DNA of 64,000 nt from an uncultured Nesterenkonia sp. (GCA_946222885.1 CAMIAK010000003.1:1-64000), one strand, 5' to 3'. Counted from the stretch's first letter, positions 44,865-53,688 are shown. Notes: a model not told the origin generated them from the letters alone. Made by a program: numbers and translations.

Positions 44865-45692
44865 TCACGTCAGGTCCTCCACAGGGTTGATGATCCCCTC
44901 CATGGTCGAGGAGGCCTGGGCATGCTCGCGCCGCGGGATGCGCCCGGCGGCCCGGGAGAGGAAGCCGGCCTCCACTCCCAGACGGACGGCGTGCGCCATG
45001 GAGGTGGGCTTCTGGGCACGGGTCACCGCTGAGGCGACCAGCACGGCGTCGCAGCCGAGCTCGATGGCCTGGGCGGCCTCTGAGGCGGCGCCGATGCCGG
45101 CATCCAGCACCACAGGGACCTCCGCCCGGGAGGCGATGAGTTCGATGTTGTGCGGGTTCAGGATGCCCAGACCGGTGCCGATGGGGGCGCCCAGCGGCAT
45201 GACCGCGGCCGCCCCGGCGTTCTCCAGGCGGACTGCGGCGGCCGGGTCGTCGCTGGTGTAGACCATGGGGATGAACCCGCGGTCGGCCAGCTGCTCGGTG
45301 GCCTCCAGGGTCTCGATCACGTCGGGGAGCAGGGTGTGCTCGTCGGCGATGACCTCCACCTTGATGAGGTCGGTCTCCAGCGCCTCGCGGGCGAGCTCGG
45401 CGGTCAGGACCGTGTCCTTGACCGTGTAGCAGCCGGCGGTGTTGGGGAGGATGTCGATGCCCAGACGCTCCAGCATGGAGAACACGCTGGTCTTCGTGTC
45501 CGGGCTGTAGCGGCGCATGGCCACGGTGGTCAGTGTGGTGCCGGAGGCGATCAGCGCTCTCTCCAGGGCCTCCAGGTCAGTGATGCCGCCGGTGCCCATG
45601 ATCAGCCGGGATTCGAGGGTGTAGCCGCCGACCTGCAGGGCGGGGATCTCCGGCGACTGCTGCGGCGAGACCTGTTCCGGTGTGCTGCTCAT
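44865..45692 (-). CDS. thiG: thiazole synthase
   Basis: This 275-residue thiazole synthase condenses DXP, dehydroglycine and ThiS-thiocarboxylate. It has LIMGTGGITDLEALERAL, PNTAGCYTVKDTVLTAELARE, the DXP Schiff-base lysine in TDLIKVEVIADEHTLLPD, and AVMPLGAPIGTGLGILN. Two bases after thiS. It precedes the ThiF-like gene across a 98-bp spacer. Confidence 0.96.
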   Translation of the reverse strand: MSSTPEQVSPQQSPEIPALQVGGYTLESRLIMGTGGITDLEALERALIASGTTLTTVAMRRYSPDTKTSVFSMLERLGIDILPNTAGCYTVKDTVLTAELAREALETDLIKVEVIADEHTLLPDVIETLEATEQLADRGFIPMVYTSDDPAAAVRLENAGAAAVMPLGAPIGTGLGILNPHNIELIASRAEVPVVLDAGIGAASEAAQAIELGCDAVLVASAVTRAQKPTSMAHAVRLGVEAGFLSRAAGRIPRREHAQASSTMEGIINPVEDLT

Positions 45693-45694
45693 GC

Positions 45695-45934
45695 TCAGCC
45701 TCCCTGCACCGCGGTGACGATCTCCAGCTCTTCGCCGCCGGACAGTTCGGTGGCCGCCCAGCGGCTGCGCGGGACCACCGCCGCTCCGAGCGCGACGGCG
45801 ACGCCGAGCCGGCCGCCGTCGGCCGGGGTGCCGTCCGCGTTGAGTTCGCGCCCGGTGGTGTGGGCGACGGCATCGACGAGCGTGGCACCTTCGGGCAGCT
45901 TCACGTCTTCTTCATTGATGCTGACAGTGAGCAT
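45695..45934 (-). CDS. thiS: sulfur carrier protein ThiS
   Basis: This 79-residue beta-grasp protein ends in the diagnostic Gly-Gly (TAVQGG), the site of adenylation and thiocarboxylate formation. VPRSRWAATELSGGEELEIV is the usual C-terminal half. Slightly longer than typical (about 66) owing to an inserted ELNADGTPADGGR-like loop. It sits 27 nt after thiO and 2 nt before thiG. Confidence 0.93.
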   Translation of the reverse strand: MLTVSINEEDVKLPEGATLVDAVAHTTGRELNADGTPADGGRLGVAVALGAAVVPRSRWAATELSGGEELEIVTAVQGG

Positions 45935-45961
45935 TCTTCTCCGCTTTAGAAATCGGGGGCC

Positions 45962-47218
45962 TTAGGGGGAACGCCGGGACAGGCTCGTGTGTTCCAGGAT
46001 TCGCCGGTCGTCCGCTCCCAGTGTCTCACCGCTGAGCAGCGCTGTGGCCAGGCGGGCGGCCAGAGGGGCGAGCAGGATGCCGTGCCGGGAGTACCCGGTG
46101 GAGACGACGACGCCGGGATGCTCCTCCAAAGCGCCCAGATACGGCCGCTCATCCGGGGTGCCGGGACGGGCACGGGTGGTGATCTCCGCCAGCTCCATGT
46201 CCTTGACGGCCGGGAGCACCGCGACGGCGTCATCCAGGAGCTCCTGCACGGAGCCGGCATGAGTGCCGGCCAGTCCGTCCTCCCGGGAGGAGGCGCCGAC
46301 CACCAGGCCGCCGTCGCCGTCGGTGCTGTCGGCCCCGCGCGGGACCAGGTAGACCGAGCGGCCGCGGACCTTGGCCCGGACGGTGGCGTTCAGCGTGCCC
46401 GGCTCCCCGCGCAGCCGCAGGACGTCGCCGTGGACGGGGCGCAGCTGCAGCGGGGCGGCCTCCGGCAGACCGCCGAGGTCCTGATACCCGAGTCCGGGGA
46501 CGAGGAGCACCTTCTCCGCGGGGACGGTGCCGCCGTCGTCGAGGGTGATGCTGTAGCCGCCGGCGAAGTCGAGGGCCTCCTGCCCGGCCGTGTCCTCGCC
46601 TGCGCTGGCCTCCCGCACGGTGTCCTCGGCCGCACCCTCTGCGGCGGCGTCCACCCGCAGGGCCCGAGCCCCGGCCCAGGCGGCGGGCGGGCCGGCGTCG
46701 GGGAAGTCTGCTGCCTCCAGCTCGGCGTTCAGGGCGGCGACCGCGCAGCGGACCAGCTGGCGGGGGTCCACCTGGTGATCGGAGGGGACGTCCCAGGCCT
46801 TGGCCAGTCCGGGTGCCAGGGACGGTTCGCGGCTGCGCAGCTCGCGGGAGGTCAGCGGCTCCACCTGCATGCCGTGGGCCTGCTGAACGCCGACCAGGTC
46901 GGCGACGGCGTCACGGTCGGAACGGTCTGCGGCGAGCAGGATGGTGCCGTTGTCCCGGTATCCGGTGGGGACGTCCACGGCGCGCGCCAGGGTCGCCAGC
47001 AGCTCGGGGTATTCGGCGCGGGAAGCGGTCATGATGGGCCAGAGCTCGTCCTGGCCGTACTGGACCTCGCTGATGGGAGCCAGCATCCCGGCCGCCGCGT
47101 AGGAGGCGTCCCGGCCGGCGTCGGGGGCTATGACGGTGACCGCATGCCCGGCCAGCCGCAGCCTCCATGCGGAGAGGAGGCCGACGACTCCGGCCCCGAT
47201 CACAGCAGTGTGTGTCAT
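45962..47218 (-). CDS. thiO: glycine oxidase ThiO
   Basis: This 418-residue FAD oxidase makes dehydroglycine from glycine for thiazole synthesis. It has an N-terminal TAVIGAGVVGLLSAWRLRLAG, DASYAAAGMLAPISE (ThiO/DAO signature), and C-terminal GHYRHGILLAP-like STGYSRHGILLAPLAAR. The ATG immediately follows the tRNA-Gly: its A is the last base of the encoded CCA. A later start would destroy the Rossmann strand. The product is longer than Bacillus ThiO (369 aa) because of an acidic/Ala insert around residues 190-225. Confidence 0.92.
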   Translation of the reverse strand: MTHTAVIGAGVVGLLSAWRLRLAGHAVTVIAPDAGRDASYAAAGMLAPISEVQYGQDELWPIMTASRAEYPELLATLARAVDVPTGYRDNGTILLAADRSDRDAVADLVGVQQAHGMQVEPLTSRELRSREPSLAPGLAKAWDVPSDHQVDPRQLVRCAVAALNAELEAADFPDAGPPAAWAGARALRVDAAAEGAAEDTVREASAGEDTAGQEALDFAGGYSITLDDGGTVPAEKVLLVPGLGYQDLGGLPEAAPLQLRPVHGDVLRLRGEPGTLNATVRAKVRGRSVYLVPRGADSTDGDGGLVVGASSREDGLAGTHAGSVQELLDDAVAVLPAVKDMELAEITTRARPGTPDERPYLGALEEHPGVVVSTGYSRHGILLAPLAARLATALLSGETLGADDRRILEHTSLSRRSP

Positions 47219-47291
47219 GGAGCGGGCGACGGGAATCGAACCCGCGTCGTCTGCTTGGGAAGCAGAAGCTTTGCCATTAAGCTACGCCCGC
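47218..47291 (-). tRNA. tRNA-Gly (anticodon TCC), CCA encoded
   Basis: Reading the minus strand, GCGGGCG and CGCCCGC form the acceptor stem with discriminator T and an encoded CCA. The D-arm is AGCTTAATGGCAAAGCT, the anticodon stem-loop is CTGCTTCCCAAGCAG with TCC, and the T-arm GCGGGTTCGATTCCCGT. The 3' A is also the first base of the thiO start codon. Confidence 0.97.
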
Positions 47292-47341
47292 TTGGCCGCC
47301 GTCCGTGTGCGAGTGATCCCACCTCGTCCGGCGTGCTGACC

Positions 47342-47370
47342 ATTGTAGCGCGCCTGAGGCATCATACCTG
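47342..47370 (-). promoter_or_regulatory. probable promoter of tRNA-Gly / thiO
   Basis: On the minus strand TACAAT (47342-47347) is a good -10 box, about 50 nt upstream of the tRNA 5' end. The -35 is weak (CAGGTA region). It is the only reasonable promoter before the tRNA and may drive thiOSGF too. Confidence 0.4.
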
Positions 47371-47461
47371 ATCACGTGTCCTACGTCACATTCTGGAAGA
47401 GGTCCGGGGTGCCCGACGTTCGTGATGGTCGGACATCCGCCGACCCGAGGAGATCACCGCC

Positions 47462-48079
47462 ATGACCACCGCAACCGTGCCCACCCTGGACAGCAAGGCC
47501 CTGGACGCGCTGTTCACCGGCCGCCGCACCACCAACTTCTTCGCCGGGACCCCGGTGGATCCCGCCCTGGTCCGCGAGTCCTATGAGGACGCCCGGTGGG
47601 CGCCGACCTCCATGAACATCCAGCCGCTGCGCATCACCGTGGTGCAGAAGGGGTCCTCCCGCGACGCGCTGGTCGAACACATGATGGACGGCAACAAGGA
47701 GAAGACGGCCGCCGCCCCGCTGACCGTGGTGGCCGCCTTCGACCCGGACTGGCATGAGCATATGGACACCCTCTTCCCGGTCATCCCGGGGCTGCGCGAG
47801 AACTTCGCGGGCCAGCCGGAGGCGCGCCTCGCCATGGGACGGGACAACGCCTTCCTGCAGCTGGGATACCTGCTGCTCTCGCTGCGCGCCCACGGCCTGG
47901 AGGTCGGGCCGATGACCGGGATCGACGCAGAAGGCATCGACTCCGCGCTGCACGCGGAGAAGGGGTGGAAGACCCTCGCCGTGGTGAACGTGGGCCACGG
48001 CCCCGACTCTGCCGCAGAGGGCGCCCAGTACCCGCGGAACCCCCGCTTCGAGTTCGACGAGGTCAGCCAGGTCCTCTGA
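47462..48079 (+). CDS. nitroreductase family protein (RutE/malonic semialdehyde reductase-like)
   Basis: This 205-residue FMN enzyme has FTGRRTTNFFAGTPVDPALV, then EDARWAPTSMNIQPLRITVV with FMN contacts, and LAMGRDNAFLQLGYLLLSLR. It is closest in pattern to the RutE/HadB subgroup, which reduces malonic semialdehyde or quinone-like substrates. RBS GAGGAGATC. It is transcribed away from the tRNA and is convergent with thiE. The substrate is not clear. Confidence 0.82.
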   Translation: MTTATVPTLDSKALDALFTGRRTTNFFAGTPVDPALVRESYEDARWAPTSMNIQPLRITVVQKGSSRDALVEHMMDGNKEKTAAAPLTVVAAFDPDWHEHMDTLFPVIPGLRENFAGQPEARLAMGRDNAFLQLGYLLLSLRAHGLEVGPMTGIDAEGIDSALHAEKGWKTLAVVNVGHGPDSAAEGAQYPRNPRFEFDEVSQVL

Positions 48080-48143
48080 GGCCGCGACGCCGGCGGTCTG
48101 GTCAGCCGCTCCGTGGCCAGCCAACTGTCGACGCCGGCGGCTC

Positions 48144-48160
48144 GGCTGGGCACCCCAGCC
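48144..48160. terminator. weak hairpin between nitroreductase gene and thiE
   Basis: GGCTGGG and CCCAGCC form a 7-bp stem separated by a 3-nt loop, in the 95-bp spacer of two convergent genes. There is no U-tract. Possible bidirectional terminator. Confidence 0.35.
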
Positions 48161-48174
48161 AGCTCAGCGCGGGC

Positions 48175-48897
48175 TCAGGCGGGGAGCTGCTCGCGCAGCG
48201 CCGCGGAGGCCGCACGGGCATCCTCCGCCTGGGCCACTGCACGCACGACGACGACCCGGTCGGCTCCGGCCGCGGTGACCTCGCCGATGTTCTGCGCGTC
48301 GATGCCTCCGATGGCGAAGAACGGCTTGGACGACTCCAGCTTCGCGGCCTGGGCCGGCAGCTCCGTCCCGACGGCGGCGCGGCCGGGTTTGGTCGGGGTC
48401 TCCCAGACCGGGCCGGTGCAGTAGTAGTCCAAGCCGATGTCCTCATCGGCCTCGCGGACCTGGGAGAAGGTCCGGCAGGAGCGGCCGATGACGACGTCGT
48501 CGCCCAGGATGAAGCGGGCCTGCTCCGTGGAGAGGTCGTCCTGGCCCACATGGAAGACGTCGACGCCGGCCAGCAGGGCCAGGTCTGCGCGGTCGTTGGC
48601 GGCTGAGAGCCCGCCCTGCTCGTCGGCGACCTGCTTCAGCAGGCTCAGCGCGGCGAGTTCGGTCTGCGCGGAGACCTGCTTGTCGCGGACCTGGATGATG
48701 TCGGTGCCGCCGGCATAGGCCTCCACGAAGAAGGCACGCAGCGCATCGAAGTCCAGCTCGTCCACCGGGCCGGCGTCGGGCGCGGTGATGAACCGCTGAA
48801 GGTCGGTGCAGACGTAGAGGCGGGAGGCGAGCAGCCGCTCACGCCGCAGCTGCCCCAGCTGACTGGGATCCGGGGTGTTGACCGTGGTGTCCGTCAT
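48175..48897 (-). CDS. thiE: thiamine phosphate synthase
   Basis: This 240-residue TIM-barrel enzyme joins HMP-PP and thiazole phosphate. It has DIIQVRDKQVSAQTELA (diphosphate-binding), NDRADLALLAGVDVFHVGQDDLS and ETPTKPGRAAVG, all ThiE features. It is separated from the thiO cluster by the nitroreductase gene. I see no TPP riboswitch upstream. Confidence 0.93.
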   Translation of the reverse strand: MTDTTVNTPDPSQLGQLRRERLLASRLYVCTDLQRFITAPDAGPVDELDFDALRAFFVEAYAGGTDIIQVRDKQVSAQTELAALSLLKQVADEQGGLSAANDRADLALLAGVDVFHVGQDDLSTEQARFILGDDVVIGRSCRTFSQVREADEDIGLDYYCTGPVWETPTKPGRAAVGTELPAQAAKLESSKPFFAIGGIDAQNIGEVTAAGADRVVVVRAVAQAEDARAASAALREQLPA

Positions 48898-49073
48898 GTC
48901 TCCAGCCTACGGCTCTCCCCGTCCGGTGTGTTGAAACTGCAGGAACTTGCCCCAAACGCACCCGGATTCCCACAGATTCGACACACTCGCGCAGGGCGTG
49001 TGAGCGGTCCATACTGTGGGACCGCGATGCAGCCGCGTTGACGACGGCGGCTGCCCGGCGGAATATCAGATGC

Positions 49074-50036
49074 ATGTCTCACTCGCGCCTGGACACACGT
49101 GCGCCCGCGGACCAGAGCCCGCGCAGCGCCAAGCTCGCCGTCACCGTCTTCCCGCTGCTGATCATCGGCGGCGCCGCCCTGGGCCTGTTGGCCCCGACCA
49201 CCTTCGCTCCGTTGGGCGCCGGGGTCACCTATGCCCTGATGATCATCATGTTCGGCATGGGACTGACGCTGACCCTGCCCGACTTCGCCCTGGTGCTGAA
49301 GCGCCCCCTGCCGGTGCTGGCCGGCGTCGCCTTCCAGTTCGGGCTGATGCCGCTGCTGGCCTTCGGCATCGCCTGGGTCCTGCAGCTGCCCCCGGCTCTG
49401 GCGGCCGGACTCATCCTGGTGGGGTGCGTGCCCGGCGGCACCTCCTCCAATGTGGTCACCTATCTGGCCCGCGGCGACGTCGCCCTCTCGGTCACCATGA
49501 CCTCCATCTCCACGCTGCTCTCCCCGCTGCTGACCCCGGTCCTCTGCCTGTGGCTGGCCGGGCAGTATCTGCCGGTGCCGGCCGGGGACATGGCCTGGAG
49601 CATCGTGCAGATCGTGCTGATCCCGGTGGTGGGCGGCATCGTGCTTCGCCTGCTGCTGCCGCGGATCATCCTGGCCATCCAGCCGGCCCTGCCCTGGGTC
49701 TCGGTGCTGGGCATCACCTATGTGGTGGTCGCCGTGGTCGCCGGCTCCAACGACGTGCTCGCCTCGGCCGGCGCCCTGCTGATCGTGGGCGTGGTGCTGC
49801 ACAATCTGTGCGGCTACGGCATCGGCTACCTGGCCGCCGCCCTCACGAAGGCTCCGGTGCCCACCCGCCGCGCGATCTCGGTGGAGGTCGGCATGCAGAA
49901 CTCCGGGCTCGCCGCGGGGCTGGGCGGGACCCACTTCTCCGCCGAGGCGGCCCTGCCCGGTGCGATCTTCTCCGTCTGGCACAACATCTCCGGCGGCCTG
50001 CTGGCCTCCCTCTGGGGGCGCAGCGCGGGGAAGTGA
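49074..50036 (+). CDS. bile acid:sodium symporter (BASS) family transporter
   Basis: This 320-residue transporter has about nine to ten hydrophobic segments. It includes MIIMFGMGLTLTLPDFA and LVGCVPGGTSSNVVTYLARGDVALSVTMTS, the conserved BASS core helix. Relatives carry sodium with organic acids, pantothenate or thiamine precursors. Start at ATG 49074 (MSHSRLDTRAP) is more likely than an upstream TTG. Location beside thiE is suggestive but not decisive. Confidence 0.85.
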   Translation: MSHSRLDTRAPADQSPRSAKLAVTVFPLLIIGGAALGLLAPTTFAPLGAGVTYALMIIMFGMGLTLTLPDFALVLKRPLPVLAGVAFQFGLMPLLAFGIAWVLQLPPALAAGLILVGCVPGGTSSNVVTYLARGDVALSVTMTSISTLLSPLLTPVLCLWLAGQYLPVPAGDMAWSIVQIVLIPVVGGIVLRLLLPRIILAIQPALPWVSVLGITYVVVAVVAGSNDVLASAGALLIVGVVLHNLCGYGIGYLAAALTKAPVPTRRAISVEVGMQNSGLAAGLGGTHFSAEAALPGAIFSVWHNISGGLLASLWGRSAGK

Positions 50037-50060
50037 CGCACGCAACGCCCAATCACGTAA

Positions 50061-50094
50061 GAAGGCCCGCCCGGGAAGTTCCGGGCGGGCCTTC
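50061..50094. terminator. terminator after BASS gene
   Basis: GAAGGCCCGCCCGG pairs perfectly with CCGGGCGGGCCTTC around a 6-nt loop. It lies 24 nt after the transporter stop and about 35 nt from the convergent PfpI gene stop, so it is probably bidirectional. Confidence 0.85.
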
Positions 50095-50128
50095 GGCCTC
50101 TCAGAGGCGGAAGCTCAGAGGCAGTCCC

Positions 50129-50674
50129 TCAGGACTGCACCAGCTGCAGGAAGGACCGGTTGAAGTCCTCCAGGTCGTCCGGGGTACGGGAAGTGACCAG
50201 GCCGTCGCTGACCACGGCGGACTCGTCCACCCATTCGGCCCCGGCGTTGACCAGATCGGTCTTCAGGGAGGGGTAGCTGGTGACGCGGCGTCCCTTGACC
50301 GCACCGATCTCGGTGAGGATCCAGGGGCCGTGGCAGATCGCAGCCACCGGCTTGCCGGCGTCGAAGAAGCCCTTCACGAAGCTCTGGGCCTGCTCGTCGA
50401 TCCGGAGGCTGTCGGCGTTCAGGGTGCCGCCGGGCAGCACCAGTCCGTCGAAGTCGGACGAGCTCACGCTGCCGAGCTGCTGGTCCACGTCGAAGTGGTC
50501 GGCGTGCTCCCAGTCGCCCTTCATCGCCTGCAGCGACTTCTCGTTCGGGGAGACCACCTTCGCGACGCCGCCGGCCGCTTCGATCGCGGCGATCGGCTCG
50601 GTCAGCTCCGGCTGCTCGACGCCGTCGGTCACCAGCAGCGCGATGGTCTTGCCCGTGATGTTCTGCTCAGCCAT
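50129..50674 (-). CDS. DJ-1/PfpI family protein
   Basis: This 181-residue protein has the DJ-1/PfpI nucleophile elbow VAAICHGPWIL with Cys and His, the conserved Glu in DGVEQPELTEPI, and DGLVLPGGTLNADSLR. Members are protease-like or deglycase/stress proteins. ATG 50674 is preceded by AAGGAGTG. Monocistronic. Stress role assumed from the family only. Confidence 0.92.
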   Translation of the reverse strand: MAEQNITGKTIALLVTDGVEQPELTEPIAAIEAAGGVAKVVSPNEKSLQAMKGDWEHADHFDVDQQLGSVSSSDFDGLVLPGGTLNADSLRIDEQAQSFVKGFFDAGKPVAAICHGPWILTEIGAVKGRRVTSYPSLKTDLVNAGAEWVDESAVVSDGLVTSRTPDDLEDFNRSFLQLVQS

Positions 50675-51003
50675 GGTGCACTCCTTCATCAGTCGGAAAT
50701 AACCCTTCATCCGGGGCCAACGCCCCTCACCCCGTGAGTCTTCCAGGACTGAGTGAATTTTCAGGGAACCGGGCGGATCCGTTCAGTGATCGCCCTGTTC
50801 AGAGAGGGAGTGGTCCGCAGTGTGAACAGATAGGACCGTCATATCGCCGAATCCGGCGGTGATGACGTGCCTATCTGTTCACACCTCCGGGGCACTTCAA
50901 GGCGTCCATGGTGAAACACAGAGCCGAGGGGCGGCTCGGACGTGATAAGCAGGACCCGGAGGCGGATCTGGCCGCCCCACCAGCACCGAGGGGACGGATT
51001 CAG
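50675..51003. other. divergent intergenic region with a large palindrome
   Basis: This 329-bp spacer separates the PfpI gene from the acidic lipoprotein gene. Its main feature is the palindrome at 50822-50882. No ORF with a convincing RBS is seen. The lipoprotein gene's RBS GAGGGGACG is at its right end. Confidence 0.55.
50822..50882. repeat. 61-bp imperfect palindrome
   Basis: GTGAACAGATAGG pairs perfectly with CCTATCTGTTCAC at the ends. Inner paired blocks are GTCAT/ATGAC and CGCCG/CGGCG around the centre AATC. It resembles the 70-bp family in architecture but not in sequence. It could be an operator, a cruciform or a hairpin in the leader of the lipoprotein mRNA. Confidence 0.75.
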
Positions 51004-51987
51004 ATGATGCGCCGGAGACCGATGATCAGCACCGCTCTGCTCTCCCTGCTTGCGCTCAGCGCCTGCGGCGGAGACGACGCCGAGCCCGAGGAGACCCCCG
51101 AGCCCACCCAGGAGGAGACGCCTCAGGAGGAGCCCACCGCGACTGCGGACGGGGAGGGGGCTGAGGCCCCGGTCGGCGACGAGCCGGAGGACGGGGACGG
51201 AGACGGCGGGGAGGATGCCGCAGAGGAGCCGGAGGCCGGGGAGTTCTCCCTGGCCGAGTACCTGAACAACACCACCTGGACCTACTCCAGCTGGACCCAT
51301 GACAACCACCTTGAGCTGGAGATTGTGGACGGCCAAACCGTGGCCGACTACGGCTCGGGCGAAGAGGAGGCCACCACCACCTTCACCGTAGGCGAGCCCG
51401 TCGAGGAGGATCTGACCGGAAACGGCACCACCGACGTCGTCGTGCGCATCACCGCCGAGACCCCAGGCATGACCGAGATCCTCTGGTACGCCTGGGTCGG
51501 CACCGGCGATCAGGAACAGCCCCTGGAACAGGTGCCCTACGCCCTGGCCGAGGACCAGGACTGCTTCAACACGGTGGAGCATGTGATGGTGGTCGGAGAC
51601 GCCATCGAGGTCAGCGAAGAGGCGCAGCCGCTGGCCACCGGAGCCCGCGGAGTGGGGATGAACGGGTGCAACCCGCTGGAGGGTGACGCCGATGGCCGGG
51701 AGCACGAGCTCAGCACCCGAACCGTGCAGCTCGAAGAGATCGAGGGCAGCTGGTATCCGGTCACCACTGATCCGCAGCGTTCCTGGGGCGGCGTCTGCCG
51801 CACCCCGATGGCCCAGCACCCTGACCCGTGGCCCGGTGCCTCCGTGCGGGTCGCTCCCCCGGCCTCCTCGGAGACCGCTCTGGAGGGAACGGAGATCTCC
51901 GGCTCGTCCCTGGGCGATGTGGACGACGCCCAGCTCATCTATGCCTATGCGGACGAGACCTCTGGCTGCTACTTCGTGCAGGAATGA
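51004..51987 (+). CDS. acidic secreted lipoprotein, unknown function
   Basis: This 327-residue product starts with MMRRRPMISTALLSLLAL and the lipobox LSAC, so it is lipid-anchored. About 60 very acidic, Pro/Glu/Thr-rich residues (EPEETPEPTQEETP) form a spacer. The globular part holds NNTTWTYSSWTHDNHLELEIVDG and several Cys (EDQDCFNTVEH, MNGCNPLE, GGVCRTP, SGCYFVQE) that may form disulfides. ATG 51004 has a GAGGGGACGG upstream. I do not recognise a family. It ends 3 nt before the convergent amidase gene. Confidence 0.7.
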   Translation: MMRRRPMISTALLSLLALSACGGDDAEPEETPEPTQEETPQEEPTATADGEGAEAPVGDEPEDGDGDGGEDAAEEPEAGEFSLAEYLNNTTWTYSSWTHDNHLELEIVDGQTVADYGSGEEEATTTFTVGEPVEEDLTGNGTTDVVVRITAETPGMTEILWYAWVGTGDQEQPLEQVPYALAEDQDCFNTVEHVMVVGDAIEVSEEAQPLATGARGVGMNGCNPLEGDADGREHELSTRTVQLEEIEGSWYPVTTDPQRSWGGVCRTPMAQHPDPWPGASVRVAPPASSETALEGTEISGSSLGDVDDAQLIYAYADETSGCYFVQE

Positions 51988-51990
51988 TCC

Positions 51991-53643
51991 TCAGCCGCAG
52001 TCCTCGGCGAAGCCGTCGACGGCGTCGAGGGTGCAGCGGAAGAGGCTGGGGTTCGTCTCGGCCGGGGGCTGCCAGACCTCAGCCGCCTGCTCGTAGGCGT
52101 ACGCGTAGGAGAGCAGCTCAGCGTCGCTCCAGGCCGTTCCCATGAACATCAGCGCGGCCGGCTGCACCCCGGGCTCGTGGTAGCCGCTGGGCACGCTCAC
52201 CGTGGGGTAGGCCGCCCGGGCACCGACGGCGATGGTCGCCCCGTCGGAGACGATCGCGTCCAGATCCTCCTCCTCGAGGACGTCGTCCACCGCGGCGCGG
52301 CTCTCCTCCAACCCCTGTTCGCGGTCCGCCTCATAGGCGGCCAGCTGCTCCGGGTCCTCCAGGTCGATCCCGGCGGCCTCCTCCAGCAGCTCCTGGCCGA
52401 ACTTCAGAGCCGACTCGGGGTGATCCTGGTTGTAGGCGATGATGTCCTCCAAAGACCCCATGGGGGCATCGGAGGGCAGGCCCTCCAGATACTCGTCCAG
52501 GCCCCGGCCGAATTCGGCCAGCAGGATCTCCTCGGCCTCGGTGAGTTCGATCGGATCCAGCTCCACCAGTTCGGCGCCCTGAGCCTCGAGCACCTCCAGC
52601 GCCTCCGCATAGACGGCGGGCGGCTCAGGGGCGGCGTCCTCCTGCCCCTCCTGCTGCCCGGGCTCCTCCTGGGAGGGCACATAGCCCAGCCGCACACCCT
52701 CCAGGGAAGCGCCGTCCACGGCCTCGGCGATCTCCTCGGGGGCCAGCTCAGCCTCAGCGTCGGTCATCGCGGCGGCCAGCAGCGCGGCGTCCTCCACGGT
52801 GCGGGTCATCGGCCCGGCGGTGTCCTGGGTCTCGGAGACCGGGAGCATGCCCTCCTGACTGATCAGTCCGCCGGTAGGCTTCAGCCCGACCACGGAGTTG
52901 GCCTCCGCGGGCATCAGGATGGAGCCGGAGGTCTCGGTTCCCACTGTGCCGGGAGCCAGCGAGGCGGCCGCGGCCACCGCGGATCCGGAGCTGGAGCCGC
53001 TGGGCGGCTGGGCGGCGTCGTAGGGGTTGAGCACCTGGCCGCCCAGCGAGCTGTATCCGGAGGGGGCGTCCGGGGTCATGAAGTAGGCGAACTCGCTGAG
53101 ATTGGTCTTGCCCAGGATGACCGCCCCGGCCTCCCGGAGGACTGTGACCAGCGCGGCGTCCTCCTCCGGGACCGATTCGGCCAGCGCGGTCGAGCCCGCG
53201 GTGGTGGGCAGCCCCGCGACGTCGATGTTGTCCTTGAGCAGGATGGGCACCCCGTGCAGGGGTCCGCGCAGCTCGCCGTCCTCGCGCTCCTCGTCGAGTG
53301 CGGCGGCCTCCTCGGCGGCGTCCGGGTTGAGCATGCGCACCGAGTTCAGCGCCGGGCCGCCCTGATCCAGCGCCTCGATGCGCTCGATGTAGGCCTCCAC
53401 CAGCTGTTCGGAGCCGGCCTCCCCCTCGGCGAGCGCCTGGGAGATCTCGGCCAGCCCGGCGGTGGTGAGGTCCAGCTCCAGCTCCTCCTCCACGGGATGC
53501 TGGGCGAAGGTCTGCTGGGCGTCGGGTCCCTCCCCCTCCGGCTCAGCGGCGCAGGCGGTGAGGGCCAACGCGGCCAGGGCGGCGGCTGCCGGCGGCAGCC
53601 TCAGAGGGGTGCGGGTGGGCTCGGACAGCGTGGAAACAGACAT
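51991..53643 (-). CDS. secreted lipoprotein amidase (amidase signature family)
   Basis: This 550-residue protein has a signal peptide and lipobox (LAALALTAC), an acidic linker and a full amidase signature domain: Lys in PILLKDNIDVAGLPTTAGS, GSSSGSAVAAAASLAPGTVG and ETSGSILMPAEANSVVGLKP with the catalytic Ser, then LLAAAMTDAEAEL. It acts outside the membrane, hydrolysing amides of unknown identity. Convergent with the acidic lipoprotein gene with a 3-bp gap. Downstream of the LysR-domain protein gene, in the same direction. Confidence 0.88.
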   Translation of the reverse strand: MSVSTLSEPTRTPLRLPPAAAALAALALTACAAEPEGEGPDAQQTFAQHPVEEELELDLTTAGLAEISQALAEGEAGSEQLVEAYIERIEALDQGGPALNSVRMLNPDAAEEAAALDEEREDGELRGPLHGVPILLKDNIDVAGLPTTAGSTALAESVPEEDAALVTVLREAGAVILGKTNLSEFAYFMTPDAPSGYSSLGGQVLNPYDAAQPPSGSSSGSAVAAAASLAPGTVGTETSGSILMPAEANSVVGLKPTGGLISQEGMLPVSETQDTAGPMTRTVEDAALLAAAMTDAEAELAPEEIAEAVDGASLEGVRLGYVPSQEEPGQQEGQEDAAPEPPAVYAEALEVLEAQGAELVELDPIELTEAEEILLAEFGRGLDEYLEGLPSDAPMGSLEDIIAYNQDHPESALKFGQELLEEAAGIDLEDPEQLAAYEADREQGLEESRAAVDDVLEEEDLDAIVSDGATIAVGARAAYPTVSVPSGYHEPGVQPAALMFMGTAWSDAELLSYAYAYEQAAEVWQPPAETNPSLFRCTLDAVDGFAEDCG

Positions 53644-53688
53644 CGCCGAGGGACTCTACAAGCCTTTCCTGACCCGCGGCTGATCACC

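Noticed and set aside
48898..49073. Possible TPP riboswitch before thiE or the BASS gene
   Set aside because: I looked for the conserved CTGAGA and GAACCTGATC-type blocks of the THI box here and before thiO and found none.
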